This document shows, piece after piece, positions 13,967-20,550 of a DNA stretch of 20,550 bases (position 1 is the first letter of the stretch; every line of letters begins with the position of its first letter). The stretch spans positions 1-20,550 of the forward strand of contig JAOZRH010000022.1 in the NCBI GenBank assembly GCA_029931905.1, written 5' to 3'. The stretch comes from Fidelibacterota bacterium. Lineage in GTDB: Bacteria; Fidelibacterota; Fidelibacteria; Fidelibacterales; Fidelibacteraceae. The notes below the pieces were generated by a model, which saw only the letters and a list, made by a program, of their open reading frames with translations, was not told where the DNA came from and searched no databases. The position numbers and the translations under genes were made by a program.

Positions 13967-16783
13967 TTAACTTAATATTGATTTTAAATATTTTCCAGTA
14001 TAAGATTTTTCATTTTTTGCCACCTCTTCAGGAGTTCCAATTGCAATAACTTCACCTCCCATATCACCACCTTCAGGACCAAGATCAATAATATGATCAA
14101 CAGATTTTATCACATCTAAATTGTGTTCTATTACGATTACAGTATTTCCCTTTTCAACTAACTTTTTTAATATTAACAACAATAATTTTATATCCGCAAA
14201 ATGTAATCCTGTAGTTGGTTCATCTAATACATACAATGTATTTCCCGTACTAACTTTACTTAATTCCTTTGCTAATTTAATTCGTTGAGCTTCACCGCCA
14301 GAAAGTGTAGTTGCCGATTGACCAAGTTTTATATAACCAAGTCCGACATCATATAAAGTTTTTAATCGTCTGCTTATTGCTGGATGATTTTTGAAAAATT
14401 TTAATGCCTCTTCCACACTCATATCTAAAATATCAGCAATATTTTTTCCACGATACTTCACTGCCAAAGTTTCTCTGTTGAATCTTTTTCCCTTACAAAC
14501 TTCACACTGAACATGAACATCAGGTAAAAAGTGCATCTCAATTTTCTTTATTCCATCTCCTTTACAAGCTTCACATCTTCCACCTTTAACATTAAAACTA
14601 AATCGTCCCTGTAAATATCCGTGCAATTTTGCTTCTTGTGTTTCCGAAAATAGTTGGCGAATATTTGTAAATATTCCTGTATAGGTAACAATATTTGATC
14701 GTGGAGTTCTTCCGATTGGCGATTGATCAATATTGATAATTTTATCTAAATATTTTACTCCTGATATTGAATCATAAGATAAAGATGTTTTTTTAGAATG
14801 CATTAATTGCCGACTTAAAACAGGAACAAGTGTTTCATTTATTAATGTACTTTTACCAGATCCACTCAATCCAGTTATACAAATCATTTTTCCAAGTGGA
14901 AATTCAACATCAATTGATTTTAAATTATTACCAGTCGCCTTATGTAAAACTATTTTTTTATTATTTCCTTTTATTCTATTTTTCGGAATTTCAATAACTT
15001 TTCTTCCACTTAAATAGTCACCTGTAATTGATTCTTTACAATTTTTTATTTGCTCTAAAGTACCTTGACAAACTATTTTTCCACCTCGCACTCCTGCTCC
15101 CGGCCCAATATCAATAATGTGGTCCGCAGCTTCCATTGTTTCCGCATCGTGTTCAATTACAATTATAGTATTTCCCAAATCTCGTAAATGCTCTAATGTT
15201 TGTAATAATTTCTTATTATCATGTTGATGAAGTCCAATACTTGGTTCATCAAGAATATATAAAACGCCCATCAATTGTGAGCCAATTTGAGTAGCCAATC
15301 TAATTCTCTGTGCTTCACCACCAGATAATGTTCCAGCTAATCTTGACAATGTTAAATATCTTAATCCAACACTTGTTAAAAATCCTAATCTTTGTTGAAT
15401 TTCTTTTAATATTTGTTCTGCAATTTTATTTTCAGTTTCATTCAATTTTAAATTTTCAAAAAATATTTTAACCTTATCTATCGACATTTGTGATATTTCA
15501 TCAATGTTTTTTCCACCAATCAAAACTGATAACGAATTCCGTCCTAATCTGCCACCTTTACAAATACGACATTCTAAAACACTCATATACTTTTCAATCC
15601 ACTCTCTAATATAAGCACTATTCGTTTGATGATATCTTCTTTTTAAATTATTAATTACTCCTTCAAATCCACCATTATATTCTCCAGACCAATTATTTGT
15701 TTTATATTTTACAGAAATTTTTTCTTTACCTGTTCCGTAAAGTAAAATATTTTGAACCTTTTTATCCAATTTATACCAAGGTGTAGTAAATTTAAACTTA
15801 TATTCTTCAGATAACGCTCGCAACATACTTCCATAATAATTGCCTTTAGGTTGTTCCCCCCAAGGTTGAATCGCTCCTTGCAACAAACTTTTCTTTTTAT
15901 CTGGAACAACCAAATCTGGACTTACTTCCCGTTGTGAACCCAATCCTGTACAAGCTGGACAAGCACCAACTGGATTATTAAATGAAAACATTCTTGGCGA
16001 TAATTCTTCAAAAGTAACATCCTCATGATCTGGGCAAGCATAATTTTCAGAAAATTTATGCTCCCTTTCTCCAATTTCATCAACAATAAGATTTCCACTT
16101 CCCATTTTAAGACCAAGCTCAACACTTTCTGTTAACCGACTTTTTATGTTTTCATTAATTACTAATCGATCAATTACTAATTCAATAGAATGTTTAATAT
16201 TTTTTTTTAATTTTATTCCCGTATTTAAAGAAATAATTTTTTTATCAATTCTCACTCTTAAAAAACCATCTCTTTTCATCTCACGAAATAATTCCTTATA
16301 CTCACCTTTTCTTTCATTAACCAAAGGTGCAAATATTTGAATCTTTGCCGATTTTGGAAATTTCATTATCGCATCGGTAATCTGTTGCACTGTCATTTTT
16401 TCAACTTTTTTTCCGCAAATATAACAATGAGGTATTCCAATTCTTGCATATAACAAACGCAAATAATCGTGAATTTCCGTAACAGTTCCAACTGTTGATC
16501 TGGGATTTCTGTGAGTAGTTTTTTGTTCGATTGAAATTGCTGGCGATAAACCATCAATATTATCAACATCTGGCTTTTCCATTAAGCCAAGAAATTGTCG
16601 TGCATAAGAAGATAACGATTCAACATATCTTCTATGCCCTTCAGCATATAAAGTATCAAATGCAAGTGAAGATTTTCCACTTCCAGATAAACCAGTAATT
16701 ATCACCAACTTATCTCTTGGAATATCTACATTAATATTTTTTAAATTGTGCTCTCTTGCACCAGTAATCATTATTTTATTCAA
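13967..16783 (-). CDS. uvrA: Excinuclease ABC subunit A
   Basis: DNA-damage recognition ATPase of nucleotide excision repair. At 938 residues it has normal length. Two ABC modules are visible: Walker A GLSGSGKSS (31-39) and GLSGSGKST (638-646), and signatures LSGGEAQRIRLA (486-497) and LSGGEAQRIKLA (827-838), each followed by a Walker B ending in LDEP. The zinc module around 737-763 has two intact CxxC pairs (C737/C740, C760/C763). The earlier finger is C250-P-D-H253...C275-x2-C278, with His in place of one Cys, as also seen in some other UvrA proteins. The start is TTG at 16783, with AAGGA 7 bases upstream; the in-frame ATG four codons later has no nearby ribosome binding site. No LexA-type box was recognised upstream. 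Confidence 0.97.
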   Translation of the reverse strand: MNKIMITGAREHNLKNINVDIPRDKLVIITGLSGSGKSSLAFDTLYAEGHRRYVESLSSYARQFLGLMEKPDVDNIDGLSPAISIEQKTTHRNPRSTVGTVTEIHDYLRLLYARIGIPHCYICGKKVEKMTVQQITDAIMKFPKSAKIQIFAPLVNERKGEYKELFREMKRDGFLRVRIDKKIISLNTGIKLKKNIKHSIELVIDRLVINENIKSRLTESVELGLKMGSGNLIVDEIGEREHKFSENYACPDHEDVTFEELSPRMFSFNNPVGACPACTGLGSQREVSPDLVVPDKKKSLLQGAIQPWGEQPKGNYYGSMLRALSEEYKFKFTTPWYKLDKKVQNILLYGTGKEKISVKYKTNNWSGEYNGGFEGVINNLKRRYHQTNSAYIREWIEKYMSVLECRICKGGRLGRNSLSVLIGGKNIDEISQMSIDKVKIFFENLKLNETENKIAEQILKEIQQRLGFLTSVGLRYLTLSRLAGTLSGGEAQRIRLATQIGSQLMGVLYILDEPSIGLHQHDNKKLLQTLEHLRDLGNTIIVIEHDAETMEAADHIIDIGPGAGVRGGKIVCQGTLEQIKNCKESITGDYLSGRKVIEIPKNRIKGNNKKIVLHKATGNNLKSIDVEFPLGKMICITGLSGSGKSTLINETLVPVLSRQLMHSKKTSLSYDSISGVKYLDKIINIDQSPIGRTPRSNIVTYTGIFTNIRQLFSETQEAKLHGYLQGRFSFNVKGGRCEACKGDGIKKIEMHFLPDVHVQCEVCKGKRFNRETLAVKYRGKNIADILDMSVEEALKFFKNHPAISRRLKTLYDVGLGYIKLGQSATTLSGGEAQRIKLAKELSKVSTGNTLYVLDEPTTGLHFADIKLLLLILKKLVEKGNTVIVIEHNLDVIKSVDHIIDLGPEGGDMGGEVIAIGTPEEVAKNEKSYTGKYLKSILS

Positions 16784-16934
16784 ATTTTTTCCTTAATCTT
16801 AAGTATTTTCAAACCATGTAAACTTGTAAAGATAAGAAAAATATTTAAAATATGAAAAGATTATTTGTGATTAATATAAATAGAAATGTATATATAAACG
16901 GAAAATAAAATTCAAACCCTTTGCGAACTAATTT

Positions 16935-17543
16935 TTACTTGTTTACAAACAATAAACTTATACCAATCAATAACAAAACTCCTGCTTTTATCCATTTGAT
17001 ATATTTTGTATATTTTTTTAATTTTATGAAAATTTTATCGGCTAACACAGATATAATTGTGAATACAATTATCGCTTGAATTATAAAAATTATACCTAAA
17101 ACAATCATTTGCATAGATGTATTTTCGTTCTTTACATTTACAAACTGAGGTAAAAATGCTAAGAAAAACAATAACACTTTAGGATTTAAAAGATTCATCA
17201 TAATTCCCTTTCTATACAAGTGAATTTTATTAAACTGTTCGTTATTGTTTAAATTTATATCAGATTCTTTAAGTGCCATAATCGCAAGATAAAACAAATA
17301 AATTACTCCAAGATATTTTAATGTAAAAAAAGCAAAATTCGAATTATAAATAATTGTTGAAATTCCAAAAGCCACTGCAATTGTATGAATAATCAATCCT
17401 GTACACAACCCTAATGCCAAAATAATACCAGCTTTTTTCCCAAACGAAATACTTTGGACAATAACATAAAGCATATCCGGACCGGGCATTATTGTTAATA
17501 TTATCGCCGTTGTTAAAAAATATAATAAATTATTTAATTCCAT
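16935..17543 (-). CDS. LysE/RhtB family amino-acid exporter
   Basis: 202 residues, the typical size for this inner-membrane family that exports amino acids or derivatives by proton exchange. The N-terminal block TIMPGPDMLYVIVQSISFGKKAG, with its PGPD motif, is the family signature. ALGLCTGLIIHTIAVAFG follows, then KGIMMNLLNPKVLLFFLAFLPQFV in the second half, where 'NPK' is also conserved. About six helices are expected, with a Lys-rich loop near the middle. The substrate cannot be read from sequence. No clear ribosome binding site precedes the ATG. The downstream gap of 150 bp before uvrA, on the same strand, shows no hairpin, so readthrough into uvrA is possible. Confidence 0.92.
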   Translation of the reverse strand: MELNNLLYFLTTAIILTIMPGPDMLYVIVQSISFGKKAGIILALGLCTGLIIHTIAVAFGISTIIYNSNFAFFTLKYLGVIYLFYLAIMALKESDINLNNNEQFNKIHLYRKGIMMNLLNPKVLLFFLAFLPQFVNVKNENTSMQMIVLGIIFIIQAIIVFTIISVLADKIFIKLKKYTKYIKWIKAGVLLLIGISLLFVNK

Positions 17544-17571
17544 ATCATTTTTTTATAATTCATTCAAAAAC

Positions 17572-17600
17572 AAAAAAGAGCTATAAAATAGCTCTTTTTT
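17572..17600. terminator. Intrinsic terminator between the polyferredoxin and LysE genes
   Basis: Stem GAGCTA (17578-17583) / TAGCTC (17589-17594) with a TAAAA loop, flanked by six A and six T so that the stem can extend to 12 pairs. It lies downstream of the minus-strand polyferredoxin gene and terminates it, so LysE needs its own promoter. Confidence 0.9.
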
Positions 17601-17619
17601 CGTTTTTAATTCGATAATT

Positions 17620-19554
17620 TTATTTTACCTCTTTAACTACAAATTCCCCTGAAAATTTAAAAACATTTTTAATTACTTTAGGTGGTTTATCAGCACCAAC
17701 AAAAAGTTTCAATTCAGGTTCTAAAATTCTATCGTAAATTTCTTTTGCTGTAACTTTTGAACTATCAAAATATACTTGTAAAACAGGTTTGTCAGTAACG
17801 ACAGTTCTAACTCTTACAGTTCCATCAAAAAACGAAATATGACTTGTTAGATATTGCAATTTACTCTTCATTCTTTCTGCCATAGGAAACCCAATTTCAA
17901 AAATTTGCAATTCTTCTTCAGTATATGACACATATTCATTAAATTTCATATCAAATTTAGAAAAATATTCATTCCTAAAAGTTTGATAACTAACTTCACG
18001 AATAATTTTGCCATCTTCTTCACATTCAAAATCAACTTCAACTTCAACTTCGCCATCTTTTGTTATTTTAATATATGTATCTTGTTCAATTAATTCAATA
18101 ATTTCATTTATTGTTATCTTTTCAGGAATAAATACGATATTTGCAAGAACAGGTTCTCCAAAGTTTGTAGATAATCCAAAAATTGCAGGATTTTTCTTTA
18201 ACATTCTGATAAGATCATAATTGTCATAAGTATCAAATAATCCCTCTATACCAACCTCATAAATTGCAAGTTGTGTTGGAATATTATCTTTCTGTGCTAA
18301 TCGTAATTTATATTTTTCAGATTTAAAAATTGCTTCTTTTACATCTCTTGCATCTAAAACTTGAGTGTCATAATAAATTTTAATTGTTTTAGTACTTGCC
18401 CAAGCATCTATTCCAACAACCCCTTTTTTCCTTTTCAATTTACTAGCAAGAGAACTTGCACTTCCCCAACATTTAACAGATTTAAAATTTTCCATTTTTA
18501 ATTCTGAAACGGTTTTTAAAGAATCATATCCGCCCCATCTTTCCGAAAGCGTTGATAATTCAAATTTATTTGCAAAAAGGAATCCCATAATTATCAAGAC
18601 AACAAGAACTATCGGAACAATATATGTAGATTTAAATTTACCTAATTTTATACTATTATCTGTTCTACAACTACTTACACATTCCATACATAAATTACAA
18701 TCTGGATGATCAACCGTTTCATATTTATGAACATCAATGCCTTGTGGACAATTTTTATCACAAATTGTACAGCTTGTACAATAATTTTTATCTAATTTAA
18801 TTCTAAATGGAGATATTGCGAAAAACTTAAATCTAAATATTTCTGTTAATGCTCCAGAAATAGTAAGTGCTAATATTAACCACAATACATGTAAATCAAC
18901 TCCAATCCACCTAATAATTATAAAAACAATAATAATTGGAATTGTAATAATAAAATTTGCAAAAATATTTGAAAGAGCAGAAAGTGGACAAATATATTTA
19001 CACCAGAAAAATTTTATTACTACCGATAATATTAATACTGCAGAAACTGCTAATAGACTAGCCCAAAGGACTGTATCGTGGTCAAATCCACTAACTAATC
19101 CATAATATGGGTCAAACTTTTTACACCACAATTCACTTGAAGTAATTGTAATATAAGCAGTAAATGATAATAACACATATTTACCAAGTCGCAAAACTCT
19201 GTCTAATGTTCCTTTTAAAGTAAAGGATATTTTTAACTTATCACCAAGTTTATTTAACCATTCAATAACTGTTCCAATTGGACAAATGTAACTACAAAAT
19301 AATTTTCCAAAAAACATTACTCCAACCGCAAGAGCAACCCCCATAAATATTGCAACTGCACTCATACTACAAGATAACGAACCAAGCCACAATTTGCTTC
19401 CAAGTGATAATAAACCACCAAGTGGACATACTTTTTCGAAATCAACTGCGAAACCACTATCTAATATTTGTCTAATAACAAAATAAAAAATTGTAGCAAG
19501 AATTGAAAACTGGAATAATGGTCTAATATTTTTTTCCAACCAATTTTTTTTCAT
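17620..19554 (-). CDS. Membrane polyferredoxin (NapH/CcoG-like) fused to HMA-like domains
   Basis: 644 residues. The N-terminal half (1-250) has about six membrane helices with paired cysteine motifs C87-x3-C91-P and C185-x3-C189-P, plus C43, C62 and C144, as in NapH/NosR/YccM-type membrane electron-transfer proteins. Two 4Fe-4S clusters follow: C259-x2-C262-x2-C265-x3-C269-P and C286-x2-C289-x2-C292-x3-C296. A helix at 311-328 leads to a soluble C-terminal half with about three ferredoxin-fold (heavy-metal-associated-like) units near 355-415, 430-495 and 550-615. The first has only one cysteine (C362, in KCWGSASSLASKL) where true HMA domains have CxxC. Electron transfer between a quinol or ferredoxin pool and an extracytoplasmic metal or thiol partner is an inference. 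An AAGGGAAG site precedes the ATG. Confidence 0.82.
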   Translation of the reverse strand: MKKNWLEKNIRPLFQFSILATIFYFVIRQILDSGFAVDFEKVCPLGGLLSLGSKLWLGSLSCSMSAVAIFMGVALAVGVMFFGKLFCSYICPIGTVIEWLNKLGDKLKISFTLKGTLDRVLRLGKYVLLSFTAYITITSSELWCKKFDPYYGLVSGFDHDTVLWASLLAVSAVLILSVVIKFFWCKYICPLSALSNIFANFIITIPIIIVFIIIRWIGVDLHVLWLILALTISGALTEIFRFKFFAISPFRIKLDKNYCTSCTICDKNCPQGIDVHKYETVDHPDCNLCMECVSSCRTDNSIKLGKFKSTYIVPIVLVVLIIMGFLFANKFELSTLSERWGGYDSLKTVSELKMENFKSVKCWGSASSLASKLKRKKGVVGIDAWASTKTIKIYYDTQVLDARDVKEAIFKSEKYKLRLAQKDNIPTQLAIYEVGIEGLFDTYDNYDLIRMLKKNPAIFGLSTNFGEPVLANIVFIPEKITINEIIELIEQDTYIKITKDGEVEVEVDFECEEDGKIIREVSYQTFRNEYFSKFDMKFNEYVSYTEEELQIFEIGFPMAERMKSKLQYLTSHISFFDGTVRVRTVVTDKPVLQVYFDSSKVTAKEIYDRILEPELKLFVGADKPPKVIKNVFKFSGEFVVKEVK

Positions 19555-19595
19555 AACTTCCCTTATATTTAAATTTAATGTGCTGTTCTTTAATT

Positions 19596-19631
19596 TTAAA
19601 AATGGGAATATAATATTTCAATATTCCCATT
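19596..19631 (-). terminator. Hairpin terminator of the secreted lamin-tail protein gene
   Basis: An 11-base perfect inverted repeat (19601-19611 with 19621-19631) around a 9-base loop follows the gene on the minus strand. It leads into a short T-run on that strand. The T-run is modest, so efficiency may be partial. Confidence 0.65.
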
Positions 19632-19660
19632 ATCTATCTAATTACAGATTATTTAAATTA

Positions 19661-20550
19661 TTATTTCAAATAAACCATTCTTTTTACATCTACATTTTTG
19701 TTTGTTTGTACTTTATAAATATAAACACCACTTGCAACTGAACTACCAAATTCATTTGTTGCATTCCAATTTACATTATAAAACCCAGCATTAAAATGTG
19801 CATCTACTAATGTAGTTACTTTCTGACCCAAAACATTATAAATAGAAATTGTAACATCGGTAGCTTTTGGTAAATCAAAATTAATTTCTGTAGTTGGATT
19901 AAATGGATTTGGGAAATTTTGATGTACTTTAAATGAATTAGGTATTCCAACAACATCTTCTCTCACAGCTACTTCACCTGTATTTGATGCTCCAGGTGTT
20001 GGCAACATTGGAACCCAAGTAGAAGCTCCATCACCATAACGACCATAAGAAGTGTCTGCAATTTGCTCGTCATAAGTTAATGAATCTAAAAAGTCAGCTT
20101 TATCTCCAATAATTTGGAATAGTCCAACTTGTTCTCCACCACCACTCAATTTAATTTCCGCATGTAAAATTCCCTGTTCTGATTCTTTATCACACCAGAT
20201 AACAAGATATCCTCCACCAGCAATTGTTGTTTCAGCAGAATTTGTATCTGGAATCCAATGTTCTGTAGGATTTTCCAAATCATCTGTAATATACATTCCA
20301 CCAATATCAATTGATTCTGATCCCATATTATATATTTCTATATAATCATCATAATCACCATTTGCATCTTGAGGTCCAGCATCATTACTTGCAAGGAATT
20401 CATTGATGCATAAATCATCAGCAAGTGTTAAAGCACTGAAATCACCAGAAACGATAACACCATTATCACCAACAATCCAAAGTTTATTATTTGCGTAATC
20501 AAGATCATATAAATCTTCACCTGTAGGTGCAGTATATTCTATTATTTTAT
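19661..20550 (-). CDS. Secreted lamin-tail-domain protein with T9SS-type C-terminal sorting domain (5' end off the window)
   Basis: The reading frame is open from the right edge, so about 296 C-terminal residues are seen and the start is missing; a Met at 20326 is internal. The first visible part, LYDLDYANNKLWIVGDNGVI, looks like a beta-propeller-type (photosystem-stability-like) repeat. A lamin-tail domain begins at about NEFLASNDAGPQDANGDYDDYIEIYN and continues through IDIGGMYITDDLEN and GGGYLVIWCD. The last 85 residues are a classic type A sorting domain (FPNPFNPTTEI, then IYNVLGQKVTTL, then SGVYIYKV). This implies export across the inner membrane and then surface attachment or release through the type IX system. 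The partner or substrate is unknown. Confidence 0.88.
   Translation of the reverse strand, partial: KIIEYTAPTGEDLYDLDYANNKLWIVGDNGVIVSGDFSALTLADDLCINEFLASNDAGPQDANGDYDDYIEIYNMGSESIDIGGMYITDDLENPTEHWIPDTNSAETTIAGGGYLVIWCDKESEQGILHAEIKLSGGGEQVGLFQIIGDKADFLDSLTYDEQIADTSYGRYGDGASTWVPMLPTPGASNTGEVAVREDVVGIPNSFKVHQNFPNPFNPTTEINFDLPKATDVTISIYNVLGQKVTTLVDAHFNAGFYNVNWNATNEFGSSVASGVYIYKVQTNKNVDVKRMVYLK

Noticed and set aside
16784..16934. SOS (LexA) box before uvrA
   Set aside because: Neither a CTGT-N8-ACAG nor a GAAC-N4-GTTC pattern was seen. LexA sites vary between phyla, so this only rules out the classical forms.
20324..20326. Met codon at 20326 as the start of the right-edge gene
   Set aside because: The minus-strand frame stays open to the window edge, and the lamin-tail domain begins upstream of this Met, so the gene continues off the window.
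1..20550. CRISPR arrays, insertion sequences, phage genes or attachment sites
   Set aside because: No spaced direct repeats, transposase or integrase frames, or flanking repeats at the tRNA were seen. Repeated A/T runs reflect base composition and terminators.

Overview
The window is very AT-rich and reads as one contiguous chromosomal stretch with no sign of phage, transposon or plasmid genes. The partial gene at the right edge ends in a C-terminal sorting domain of the type IX secretion / FlgD-like kind (a 'FPNPFNPTTEI' box followed by a 'NVLGQKV' strand). With the signal-peptide outer-membrane protein and a Gram-negative-type DnaK, this points to a diderm of the Fibrobacteres-Chlorobi-Bacteroidetes neighbourhood, most like low-GC candidate phyla such as Cloacimonadota, Delongbacteria or Marinimicrobia. 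That placement is inference. No intergenic stretch exceeds 300 bp. The 220 bp between feoA and dnaK is the largest.

Layout. Region 1 (15-2174, minus strand): feoA and feoB (ferrous iron uptake) followed by tRNA-Arg(CCU). Region 2 (2175-5434): a regulatory gap with TGTCAT/ATGACA repeats, then dnaK with its own terminator, then a protein of the hydroxymethylbilane synthase (HemC) fold that has lost the cofactor cysteine and nearly all catalytic residues. Region 3 (5457-7602, minus strand): an outer-membrane beta-barrel protein with an acidic linker, preceded by glgC (ADP-glucose synthesis), each with its own plausible promoter.

Region 4 (7729-12338, plus strand): two small unrecognised genes (one a PH-like membrane protein), then a tightly packed four-gene cassette (8554-12285) coding only for inner-membrane proteins of unknown function. 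The cassette has a palindrome upstream and a strong terminator downstream. It is the best candidate for an undescribed system: one subunit has a large cytoplasmic domain, one a large extracytoplasmic alpha/beta domain, and two are polytopic. Region 5 (12350-16783): yjbQ on the plus strand, meeting a secreted Ntn-hydrolase and uvrA on the minus strand. Region 6 (16935-20550, minus strand): a LysE/RhtB exporter, a membrane polyferredoxin fused to HMA-like domains, and the 3' part of a secreted lamin-tail-domain protein.

Most transcription units end in clear intrinsic terminators of the A-tract / stem / T-tract form, which could work in both directions. Genes usually start with ATG behind a GGAG-type ribosome binding site. 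UvrA uses TTG. Several starts were moved inward to the codon behind the ribosome binding site.
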